Shown piece after piece: positions 1 through 5,971 of a stretch of 7,058 nucleotides of DNA. A program made the position numbers and the translations under genes. Numbering within the stretch: the first letter of the stretch is position 1; each line of letters starts with the position of its first letter. Where the stretch lies: positions 1-7,058 of the forward strand of contig JAUZPX010000093.1 of NCBI GenBank assembly GCA_030705695.1, given 5' to 3'. Origin of the DNA: Bacillota bacterium (GTDB lineage Bacteria > Bacillota > Clostridia > Oscillospirales > Acutalibacteraceae). A model generated the notes under the pieces. That model saw nothing but the letters and a program-made list of their open reading frames with translations, made no database searches and was not told the origin of the DNA.

Positions 1-943
1 GTTCAGTTGTGCTAATAGTAATTGGAAAGCCGGAAAGTGCATTCGACTGCATGCTGCTCATATAAATAGACAGTCCGTTTGAAAGAGCCAAAACAAGAGC
101 AACGCCTATAATGCCGATGCTGCCTGCGAGCGATGTGATTATCGTTCTGCCTCTCTTTGTAAGCAGATTTTTAAATGAAAGCGATGTTGCAGTAAACAAT
201 GACATGGAAGTTTTCTTGAACTTTTTGATTTTTGCCGACTCTTCAAATACATCTTCAGCTTCTGTTATAGGATTACTGTCGGACTGAATTTCACCGTCTA
301 ACAGACGAATAATTCTGTTTGAATACTCTTCGGCAATTTCACCGTTGTGCGTTACCATAATTACAAGACGTGTTTTTGCAACTTCTTTTAATATATCCAT
401 TATTTGAACGCTTGTGTGGCTGTCTAGTGCTCCTGTTGGCTCGTCTGCAAGAATTATATCCGGGTCGTTCACAAGAGCTCTTGCAATTGCCACACGCTGC
501 ATTTGACCGCCTGACAATTGATTAGGTTTTTTCTTCATCTGGTCGGCTAGTCCGACTTCCGTAAGCACTTTTTTCGCTCTGCGCTTTCTTTCAGATGCTG
601 ATACACCAGAAAGTGTCATAGCTATTTCAACATTTTGCAATACCGTTTGATGCCCAATTAAATTATAACTTTGGAAAACAAAGCCGATAGAGCGGTTACG
701 ATATGCATCCCAATCGCTGTTTTTGAATTTTTTTGTTGACATACCTTTTATAAACAAATCTCCGCTGTCATAGCGATCAAGTCCGCCTATAATGTTTAAG
801 AGCGTTGTTTTTCCGCATCCTGACGGTCCGAGAATAGAAACGAACTCATTTTCCCGAAATCCAAGCGAAATACCTTTTAGAGCAATAACTGTTTCTCCGC
901 TTTTGTATGTTTTTTTAATATTATCGAGTTTTAGTTTGAGCAT
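1..943 (-). CDS. MacB-like ABC exporter, fused ATP-binding protein/permease (5' part, cut by window edge)
   Basis: The visible 314 codons encode a complete ABC ATPase joined to the start of a permease. Walker A (GPSGCGKTT) lies at residues 39-47, the Q-loop Gln at 91, the signature LSGGQ at 143-147, Walker B (IILADEP) at 163-169, the D-loop ALD at 172-174 and the switch His at 199. A charged linker (about 216-250) leads into KNLLTKRGRT and a first membrane helix at about 268-290. The ATPase-then-FtsX-type-permease order is that of MacB-like exporters of lipids, peptides or antimicrobials; the substrate cannot be told here. The rest of the permease lies beyond the left edge, as the family usually runs to several hundred further residues. 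The ATG at 943-941 is chosen because GGAGG (957-953) sits 9 bases before it. The gene diverges from pstS and has its own promoter, so a role in phosphate uptake is not implied. Confidence 0.93.
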   Translation of the reverse strand, partial: MLKLKLDNIKKTYKSGETVIALKGISLGFRENEFVSILGPSGCGKTTLLNIIGGLDRYDSGDLFIKGMSTKKFKNSDWDAYRNRSIGFVFQSYNLIGHQTVLQNVEIAMTLSGVSASERKRRAKKVLTEVGLADQMKKKPNQLSGGQMQRVAIARALVNDPDIILADEPTGALDSHTSVQIMDILKEVAKTRLVIMVTHNGEIAEEYSNRIIRLLDGEIQSDSNPITEAEDVFEESAKIKKFKKTSMSLFTATSLSFKNLLTKRGRTIITSLAGSIGIIGVALVLALSNGLSIYMSSMQSNALSGFPITISTTE

Positions 944-965
944 CTGCAAAATCCTCCGTTCATGA

Positions 966-989
966 ATTGTATTAGTATTTTAGTACAAT
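966..989. promoter_or_regulatory. Imperfect palindrome, candidate repressor operator of the exporter promoter
   Basis: The 9-base arms ATTGTATTA (966-974) and TAGTACAAT (981-989) pair with one mismatch across a 6-base centre. The element covers most of the -10 box and the predicted transcription start of the minus-strand promoter, where a dimeric repressor would block RNA polymerase. No regulator gene for it is visible in the window. The binding family is unknown; GntR/YtrA-, PadR- or TetR-type regulators often control such exporters, but that is only inference. Confidence 0.4.
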
Positions 990-1013
990 AGCACTTCTCC
1001 CTTTATTTGTCAA
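985..1013 (-). promoter_or_regulatory. Sigma-A type promoter of the divergent ABC exporter
   Basis: On the minus strand TTGACA (1013-1008) is a perfect -35 box, followed by a 17-base spacer and TATTGT (990-985) as the -10. Transcription would start near 978 and leave a leader of about 35 bases before the exporter ATG. The near-consensus boxes suggest a strong basal promoter that may need repression (see the overlapping palindrome). This is read from sequence only. Confidence 0.7.
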
Positions 1014-1044
1014 CTATAAATATATTAAAACAAATAATTTTCTG

Positions 1045-1077
1045 CTTTACATAAACTTTACATTAATCTTACCATAA
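1045..1077 (+). promoter_or_regulatory. Pho box: three tandem 11-bp repeats (PhoB/PhoP binding site)
   Basis: Three head-to-tail 11-base units are visible: CTTTACATAAA (1045-1055), CTTTACATTAA (1056-1066) and TCTTACCATAA (1067-1077). The first two differ at one base. The architecture, a conserved 7-base core plus an AT-rich 4-base spacer repeated every helical turn, is that of PhoB-family sites, and the core resembles the E. coli CTGTCAT and Bacillus TTAACA types. A fourth unit (1078-1088) is at best very degenerate. The array ends about 28 bases before the pstS -10 box, so phospho-PhoB bound here would sit just upstream of RNA polymerase. The phoB gene of the same operon is the likely regulator. 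Confidence 0.82.
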
Positions 1078-1102
1078 GTAGATATTAGTGAAAAAAATTA
1101 CT

Positions 1103-1111
1103 TGTTATAAT
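1103..1111 (+). promoter_or_regulatory. pst operon promoter, extended -10
   Basis: TGTTATAAT carries a perfect TATAAT (1106-1111) with an extended TG one base upstream (1103-1104). The matching -35 position (about 1083-1088, TATTAG) bears no resemblance to TTGACA, as expected for a promoter that depends on an activator bound at the adjacent Pho box. The start of transcription would be near 1118, giving a leader of about 26 bases that contains the AGAGG ribosome site (1131-1135) of pstS. Confidence 0.7.
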
Positions 1112-1143
1112 AAGCACGAAAAATAAATAAAGAGGTAAATGAA

Positions 1144-2013
1144 ATGAAAAAGATTATTGTTTTTGTAAGCATAATTGCACTTGTTCTAAGTTTTGCAAGC
1201 TGCGGTTCAAAGTCATCGGGGTTTGACACAAGTAAAAATATTTCCGTTACTGCACGTGAGGACGGAAGCGGAACAAAATCGGCGTATATGGAGTTGATAG
1301 GATTAAAGGGCAAAGCTGACCCGGCAAACGTTGTTATCCAAACAGGTACGGCAGCTGTTTTGGCAGAAGTAAAGAATAATCCGTCGGCAATAGCATACGA
1401 AAGTTTAGGTTATATTACCGATGATGTAAAGTCTGTTTCGGTAAACGGAGTTGCTGCAAATGCAGATAATATTAAAAATGGGACATATAAATTATCACGG
1501 CCTCTTTCGGTTGTATACAAAGACTCAAATGTAAAAAGCGGTTTGAATAAAGCATTTTTAGCATTCCTTGGCAGTAAAGATGCACAAAGCATTATTTCTG
1601 ATAATAAGTATGTATCGATATACGATACTGCACCTGAATATACAATTGATTCAACACTTTCAGGTTCTATTGATGTATCAGGCTCAACCTCACTGCAGCC
1701 GCTTATGATTAAGCTTGCCGCTGAGTATGAAAAATTACAGCCAAATGTTAAGGTTACAGTATCAGGCGGCGGTAGCGGAACTGGTTACAAAAACGCTGAA
1801 AACGGCACAAGTGCATTCGGTATGATAAGCGCAGTGTTTGACAAAACTAATGCTCCAAGCTGTGTTTCATATACGGTAGCAAAAGACGGAATAGCGGTTA
1901 TTGTAAATAAGCAAAACACCATTAGCAATATAACAGTCGATCAATTAAAAGCAATTTATAATAAAGATGCAGGAAAAGATGCGATTACAACATGGTCACA
2001 ACTGATTAAATAA
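1144..2013 (+). CDS. pstS: Phosphate-binding lipoprotein PstS, with permuted domain order
   Basis: This is the extracellular phosphate receptor of the Pst ABC importer, 289 residues long. A lipoprotein signal peptide (KK, hydrophobic core 4-17, then FAS before Cys20) predicts anchoring to the outer face of the membrane. Residues 33-159 match the usual C-terminal half of PstS: REDGSGT (38-44, phosphate-binding Arg/Ser/Thr), IAYESLGY (83-90), YKLSRP (115-120) and a terminal FLGSKDAQ...YVSI stretch. Residues 174-289 match the usual N-terminal half: GSTSLQPL (180-187), SGGGSGTG (207-214), DGIAVIVN (248-255) and a closing QLKAIYN...TTWSQL segment. The halves are thus in swapped order, as in a circular permutation. 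In the GMIS-AVF stretch (226-232) the residue that is normally Asp or Arg appears to be Ala230. AGAGG at 1131-1135 sets the start. The gene is first in the operon, behind the Pho box. Because of the permutation, phosphate specificity rests partly on its pstCAB-phoU neighbours. Confidence 0.92.
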   Translation: MKKIIVFVSIIALVLSFASCGSKSSGFDTSKNISVTAREDGSGTKSAYMELIGLKGKADPANVVIQTGTAAVLAEVKNNPSAIAYESLGYITDDVKSVSVNGVAANADNIKNGTYKLSRPLSVVYKDSNVKSGLNKAFLAFLGSKDAQSIISDNKYVSIYDTAPEYTIDSTLSGSIDVSGSTSLQPLMIKLAAEYEKLQPNVKVTVSGGGSGTGYKNAENGTSAFGMISAVFDKTNAPSCVSYTVAKDGIAVIVNKQNTISNITVDQLKAIYNKDAGKDAITTWSQLIK

Positions 2014-2024
2014 TAAAATATAAA

Positions 2025-2068
2025 CAGTTCCGCCGGAGTTACTTAATATGAGTAATTCCGGTAAACTG
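2025..2068 (+). promoter_or_regulatory. Intercistronic stem-loop between pstS and pstC
   Basis: CCGGAGTTACT (2033-2043) pairs with AGTAATTCCGG (2051-2061) over 11 positions (one G-U) around a 7-base loop. An outer CAGTT (2025-2029) can pair with AACTG (2064-2068). No run of T follows, so it is not a classical intrinsic terminator. It ends 7 bases before the pstC ribosome site and does not include it. A role as an mRNA 3' stabiliser, processing site or partial attenuator that favours pstS expression is inferred. Confidence 0.65.
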
Positions 2069-2075
2069 CTTGCTT

Positions 2076-2080
2076 GGAGG
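2076..2080 (+). promoter_or_regulatory. Ribosome binding site that decides the pstC start
   Basis: GGAGG here lies 8 bases before the TTG at 2089-2091. A longer reading from the TTG at 2074 would place this site inside the coding region and leave that start without its own site, so the TTG at 2089 is preferred. Confidence 0.75.
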
Positions 2081-2088
2081 TAATCGTT

Positions 2089-2991
2089 TTGAATAAAGCT
2101 TATTCCTTTATTAGAGCAAGAGAAAGTTTTATGAAAGCAATTTTTATATTTTGCGCTGTTTTTTCAGTTTTTGCACTATTATCAATATGTGCGTTTCTGT
2201 TTATCAGTGCATTTCCTTTTTTTGCAAAAACAGGTGTTTTTCAATTTTTATTCGGTACAAAATGGGATATTACTTCAGCAACACCGAGTTATGGGATTTT
2301 ACCGATGATAATTGCCTCGCTTTATGTGACCGCACTGTCAACGGTTATTGGCGTTACAATAGGCTTATTAACTGCTGTTTCATTATATAAATTCTGCAAT
2401 AAAAAGATTGTAAACAATATAAAACAGCTTATAAATTTGCTTGCAGGAATACCATCAGTCATATACGGACTTTTTGGTTTAATAATAGTTGTTCCTTTTT
2501 TAAGAGATAATGTATCGTCAAACGGTGTTGGATACGGAATACTTGCGGCAAGTATTGTTCTTTCAATTATGATTCTGCCGACTGTTGTCAGTGTTAGCTA
2601 TGACGCTCTCTGCGCCGTGCCGAGCAGCTACTTTGAGGGCTCATTGGCACTTGGAGCAACAAATGAACAGGCCGTTTTCAAAGTTATGGTACCTGCAGCA
2701 AAAAGCGGAATCCTTGCCGGTGTTGTACTTGCAATAGGTCGTGCAATAGGTGAGACAATGGCGGTCATTATGGTCATCGGCGGTTCGCCTGTAATGCCGA
2801 AAGGAATATTTCAAAGCGTCAGAACGCTTACAGCAAACATTGCAATGGGTGCAACAGAGCTTACAGGAGAAGCCGTAAATGCTTTAATTGCAACTGGCGT
2901 AGTTTTGTTTGTGTTTACGCTTATTTTAAATATAAGCTTTTCACTATTGAAAAACAGAGGAGAAGAGAAAAATGCAAAACGCAAAACATAA
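2089..2991 (+). CDS. pstC: Phosphate ABC transporter permease PstC
   Basis: One of the two membrane subunits that form the phosphate channel with PstA. The 300-residue product has six likely membrane helices, starting with a long hydrophobic stretch at about 15-45, then the conserved permease core. Family marks include YGILPMI near residue 66, LLAGIPSVIYGLFG (about 117-130), and the EAA-type cytoplasmic loop EGSLALGA (183-190) that docks on PstB, followed by AIGRAIGETMAV (about 216-227), which is typical of PstC. The length is normal for the family. The start is a TTG, chosen for its GGAGG site; this rarer start codon may lower translation relative to pstS. The 3' end overlaps pstA by 20 bases, which suggests coupled translation. 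PstC is told from PstA by gene order and by the GRAIGETMAV motif. Confidence 0.95.
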   Translation: MNKAYSFIRARESFMKAIFIFCAVFSVFALLSICAFLFISAFPFFAKTGVFQFLFGTKWDITSATPSYGILPMIIASLYVTALSTVIGVTIGLLTAVSLYKFCNKKIVNNIKQLINLLAGIPSVIYGLFGLIIVVPFLRDNVSSNGVGYGILAASIVLSIMILPTVVSVSYDALCAVPSSYFEGSLALGATNEQAVFKVMVPAAKSGILAGVVLAIGRAIGETMAVIMVIGGSPVMPKGIFQSVRTLTANIAMGATELTGEAVNALIATGVVLFVFTLILNISFSLLKNRGEEKNAKRKT

Positions 2992-3823
2992 ACGGCAAAT
3001 TTTTAAATATGCATTATATAAGCGCTTATCACAGGCTTCACTTGTAGTAAGTTTGCTCTCTCTTTTAGCTTTGGTTATATTTATTGTTATCAGGGGACTT
3101 CCGTATGTCAATTTCCAGTTAATTTTTGGGGATTACGGAGCAGAGCCTACTATAAAGCCTGCACTTGTCGGCACACTTTATTTAGTATTGATATCTGTAT
3201 TAATTTCCGCTCCGATAGGAATAGGAAGCGCAATTTTCCTTACAGAATATACAAATACAAAAAGCAAAATTATTCGCTGGGTACGTGTTGCAACAGAAAC
3301 GCTTGCAGGAATACCAAGTATTGTTTACGGAATTTTCGGTTATCTTGTCTTTGTTGTTGCACTAGGGTTTAAATATTCTCTATTAGGCGGCGGAATAACT
3401 CTTGCAATAATGATACTTCCTCTTATAGTTCGCTCAACAGAGGAAAATTTACTTGCAGTGCCGAAAAGTTTTAGAGAAGGTAGCTTTGCACTTGGCGCAA
3501 GCAAAGTCAGAACAATTTTTACAGTTGTACTTCCGTGCGCCGTAAGCGGAATTGTTACCTCGCTTATTCTGGCAATCGGACGTGTTATAAGCGAAAGTGC
3601 AGTTTTAATTCTTACAATTGGAATGGTTGTTGACAAAATGCCGCAAGGAGTTTCCTCACCCGGAACAAGCCTTGCACTTGATGTTTATTATTTCGGAAGC
3701 TTTGGATATCCCGAACAGGCTTCGGCAACAGCACTTGTATTATTGATTTTAGTGCTTGCGATAAATATTATTGCCACAGTAATCGGGAAAAAGCTGAACA
3801 AATTTTCCGGAGGACGTCTCTAA
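2972..3823 (+). CDS. pstA: Phosphate ABC transporter permease PstA
   Basis: The second channel subunit of the Pst importer, 283 residues, with six predicted membrane helices beginning at about 22-42. Conserved stretches are VGTLYLVLISVLISAPIGIG (about 66-85), ETLAGIPSIVYGIFGY (109-124), the EAA-type loop REGSFALGASKVRT (168-181) that contacts the ATPase, and AIGRVISESA (about 202-211), a PstA-type counterpart of the GRAIGET motif in PstC. The late SPGTSLALDVYYF segment is also usual for PstA. GAGGAG (2957-2962), inside the end of pstC, stands 9 bases before the ATG. The gene begins within pstC and its stop overlaps the pstB start as TAATG, so the three genes are probably translated in a coupled way to give balanced subunits. 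Nothing about it looks broken or unusual. Confidence 0.95.
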   Translation: MQNAKHKRQIFKYALYKRLSQASLVVSLLSLLALVIFIVIRGLPYVNFQLIFGDYGAEPTIKPALVGTLYLVLISVLISAPIGIGSAIFLTEYTNTKSKIIRWVRVATETLAGIPSIVYGIFGYLVFVVALGFKYSLLGGGITLAIMILPLIVRSTEENLLAVPKSFREGSFALGASKVRTIFTVVLPCAVSGIVTSLILAIGRVISESAVLILTIGMVVDKMPQGVSSPGTSLALDVYYFGSFGYPEQASATALVLLILVLAINIIATVIGKKLNKFSGGRL

Positions 3824-4584
3824 TGAATAAAAAATATGATATTACAGTAAGAAACTGCAATTTGTTTTACAAAGATTTTCATGCACTTAAAAACCTGAAT
3901 ATTGATATTGCTGAGAATGAAATCACAGCATTTATTGGACCTTCAGGCTGCGGAAAATCATCCTTTTTAAAGGTTTTCAACAGGATGAACGATCTTATTG
4001 AAGGCTGTAAAATCACTGGTGAAGTAATAATCGGAGATATGAACATATATGATAAAGATATCGATATCACGATGCTCAGAAAAGAAGTCGGAATGGTATT
4101 TCAAAAACCGAATCCTTTTCCGATGAGTATTTACGACAATATTGCTTTTGCCCCAAGAACATTTGGAGTTAAGAAAAAAAGCGAGCTTGATGAGATCGTC
4201 GAAAAAAGCCTGAGGCGAGCAAGTATTTGGGATGAAGTTAAAGACAGACTTAAAAAAGATGCACTAGGAATGTCGGGCGGTCAGCAGCAAAGGCTTTGCA
4301 TAGCGAGAGCTTTGGCGGCAAGTCCGAAAATTCTTTTAATGGATGAGCCGACAAGTGCACTTGACCCGATTTCCACAGGTAAGATTGAAGAGCTTGTCAA
4401 CGAACTGAAAGAGAATTATACAATAGTTATAGTTACCCACAATATGCAGCAGGCAACAAGAATTTCAGACAAAACCGCATTCTTCTTGCTTGGAGAAATA
4501 ATTGAATATGATAAGACCGAAAATATATTTTCAAATCCAAAGGATAAACGTACGGAGAACTATATATCCGGCCGCTTCGGCTGA
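3823..4584 (+). CDS. pstB: Phosphate ABC transporter ATP-binding protein PstB
   Basis: The ATPase that powers phosphate import through PstC-PstA, on the cytoplasmic side. Its 253 residues are typical for PstB. Walker A GPSGCGKS lies at 39-46, the PstB-type Q-loop VFQKPNPFPMSIYDNI at 92-107, the signature MSGGQQQR at 150-157, Walker B ILLMDEP at 170-176, the D-loop SALD at 178-181 and the switch His at 206. FNRMNDL (52-58) and the PNPFPMSI stretch are hallmarks that separate PstB from other importer ATPases. The signature has Met in place of the usual Leu, a mild change that should not remove activity. GGAGG (3809-3813) precedes the ATG by 9 bases, and the ATG overlaps the pstA stop by one base. 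A short GCCG/CGGC stem (4571-4580) lies at its 3' end. Confidence 0.97.
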   Translation: MNKKYDITVRNCNLFYKDFHALKNLNIDIAENEITAFIGPSGCGKSSFLKVFNRMNDLIEGCKITGEVIIGDMNIYDKDIDITMLRKEVGMVFQKPNPFPMSIYDNIAFAPRTFGVKKKSELDEIVEKSLRRASIWDEVKDRLKKDALGMSGGQQQRLCIARALAASPKILLMDEPTSALDPISTGKIEELVNELKENYTIVIVTHNMQQATRISDKTAFFLLGEIIEYDKTENIFSNPKDKRTENYISGRFG

Positions 4585-4588
4585 TTTA

Positions 4589-4617
4589 TTGAAAAAACAT
4601 ATATAAAGGAGTATAAT
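4589..4617 (+). promoter_or_regulatory. Possible internal promoter between pstB and phoU
   Basis: TTGAAA (4589-4594), a 17-base spacer and TATAAT (4612-4617) match sigma-A promoter boxes well. The -10 lies between the phoU ribosome site (AAAGGAG, 4605-4611) and the ATG at 4622, so a transcript would start near 4624, at the phoU start codon itself, and lack its ribosome site. It may be a chance match in an AT-rich spacer, or a way to express phoB-phoR alone. Confidence 0.25.
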
Positions 4618-4621
4618 TATT

Positions 4622-5281
4622 ATGTCAATTCGTGCTAAATATGAAATTGAGCTCAAAAATGTATTTGATAACCTTGTTCTTATGTGCCGTAGTATCGAGC
4701 TTATGATTGAAAATGGAATCAAAGCTCTTGTAAATCATGATATGGAGCTTGCAAAAGAAGTTTACGAAGAAGATAAATTCATAAACAGAATGGAAAGAGA
4801 TATTGAACAAAATTGCCTTAAAATTCTTTTGATGGAGCATCCTGTCGCAAGCGATTTCCGTGAGGTTTCGGCAGCTTTAAAAATGATTACTGATCTTGAA
4901 CGCATTGGTGACCAGGCAAGGGATATTGCTGAAATTACGATACAAATCGGAGACAAAGAGCATATTAAACAGCTCGAACATATTAAACAGATGGCAGAGT
5001 ATGCCGCAAAAATGGTTAAGGACGGAGTCCTTGCGTATATTAACAGAGATTTGGCTCTTGCAAAAAGCCTTGACGATACGGATGACAATGTCGACAATCT
5101 CTTTAACACCGTAATGGCTGATTTGGTTGAGTTAATTAAACAAAATCCCGATAATGCAGAACAGGCAATTATGTTTATGATGATAGCAAAATATCTTGAA
5201 CGCATCGGTGACCATGCAGTAAATATCGGTGAGTGGGTTGAATATGCAATAACCGGGCAGCATCAGGGAGATAATTTTTGA
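4622..5281 (+). CDS. phoU: Phosphate signalling/transport regulator PhoU
   Basis: PhoU is a cytoplasmic all-helical protein that links the Pst transporter to the PhoR kinase and keeps the regulon off when phosphate is plentiful. Loss in other bacteria derepresses the pathway or makes phosphate uptake harmful. The 219-residue product is full length and shows the two PhoU repeats, each a three-helix bundle with a metal-binding ExxxD motif: DLERIGDQARDIAE (91-104) and YLERIGDHAVNIGEWV (191-206). The first repeat also has HPVASDFREV (73-82), usual for the family. Its ribosome site AAAGGAG (4605-4611) lies 10 bases before the ATG. It follows pstB after a 37-base gap, the common position for phoU, and precedes phoB by 15 bases. 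An 18-base near-repeat codes EHIKQL/EHIKQM at 113-124 without apparent change of family spacing. Confidence 0.96.
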   Translation: MSIRAKYEIELKNVFDNLVLMCRSIELMIENGIKALVNHDMELAKEVYEEDKFINRMERDIEQNCLKILLMEHPVASDFREVSAALKMITDLERIGDQARDIAEITIQIGDKEHIKQLEHIKQMAEYAAKMVKDGVLAYINRDLALAKSLDDTDDNVDNLFNTVMADLVELIKQNPDNAEQAIMFMMIAKYLERIGDHAVNIGEWVEYAITGQHQGDNF

Positions 5282-5296
5282 TTGAGAGATTAATAT

Positions 5297-5971
5297 ATGA
5301 AACCTATAATTTTTGCTGTTGAAGACGAAGCCTCCATAAGAGAGTTATACACCTATACATTAGAAAATGATTTTGATGTGCAATGTTTTGAAAACGCGCA
5401 GGGTTTGTATTCTGCGCTTAAAAGTCACAACCCAGATTTGGTTTTGCTTGATATAATGCTAAGCGGGGAAGATGGCTTTTCAATTCTTAAAAAACTAAAA
5501 TCTGATGACCGTCTTTGTAGTATTCCTGTAATTATGGTATCTGCAAAGGGCGAGGAAATTTCTAAAGTAAAAGGGTTAAATCTCGGTGCCGATGACTATA
5601 TTGCAAAGCCGTTTGGTGTTTTGGAGCTTGTTGCAAGAGTAAAAGCAAATCTTCGCAAAACAAAGAAAGAAGAGAAGAAAGATCTTGTTTTCAAAGATAT
5701 TATTATTGATGATGATAAACACAGTATAACAGTCAACAATAAAACCATACAAACAACGCTGAAAGAATATAAATTGCTTAAGCTGCTCTGCCAGTCAGCT
5801 GAAAAAGTTGTTGACAGAGAAAATCTCTTCAGCACTGTTTGGGGTTGCGATTATATCGGTGAAACACGGACATTGGATATCCATATAAAAGAGCTTCGTA
5901 AAAAAATTAGCGAAGCCGAAAGTATTTGTGAGATTTCAACCGTGCGCGGTGTGGGGTATATGATCAAATGA
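5297..5971 (+). CDS. phoB: Phosphate response regulator, PhoB/PhoP type (OmpR family)
   Basis: A 224-residue DNA-binding response regulator, called PhoB in proteobacteria and PhoP in Bacillus. The receiver domain (about 3-118) has the acidic pair Glu9/Asp10, the phospho-acceptor Asp52 (in LLDIML), the switch Ser82, Tyr101 and the conserved Lys104 in the KPF motif. The C-terminal winged helix (about 128-223) shows LKEYKLLKLL, RENLFSTVWG, the recognition-helix region GETRTLDIHIKELRKKI and the closing TVRGVGY. When phosphorylated by PhoR it should bind the Pho box ahead of pstS and activate the operon, including itself. The ribosome site is weak (GAGAG, 5285-5289), so translation may depend on coupling to phoU, 15 bases upstream. 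Its stop overlaps the phoR start as ATGA. The assignment to phosphate rests on gene context, since the domain alone is generic. Confidence 0.93.
   Translation: MKPIIFAVEDEASIRELYTYTLENDFDVQCFENAQGLYSALKSHNPDLVLLDIMLSGEDGFSILKKLKSDDRLCSIPVIMVSAKGEEISKVKGLNLGADDYIAKPFGVLELVARVKANLRKTKKEEKKDLVFKDIIIDDDKHSITVNNKTIQTTLKEYKLLKLLCQSAEKVVDRENLFSTVWGCDYIGETRTLDIHIKELRKKISEAESICEISTVRGVGYMIK

Noticed and set aside
1139..1149. An ATG at 1139 as an alternative pstS start or upstream peptide.
   Set aside because: It reads ATG-AAA-TGA, a two-codon frame that stops at once; the ATG at 1144 starts a proper lipoprotein signal peptide.
2074..2088. A longer pstC reading starting at the TTG at 2074 (adds MEVIV).
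   Set aside because: The GGAGG at 2076-2080 would lie inside the gene; it is correctly placed for the TTG at 2089 instead.
4571..4600. GCCG-CTT-CGGC at the pstB end as a terminator.
   Set aside because: The stem is only four to five base pairs and is followed by an A-rich rather than T-rich stretch; phoU is clearly part of the same gene cluster.
4958..4993. An 18-base near-perfect tandem repeat in phoU (EHIKQL/EHIKQM).
   Set aside because: The spacing around it fits ordinary PhoU proteins, so it does not look like an inserted duplication; it is probably chance similarity within a helical linker.
4762..5205. A 147-residue open frame on the minus strand opposite phoU.
   Set aside because: It is a shadow of phoU, with no ribosome site or recognisable domain, while the plus strand encodes a clear PhoU.
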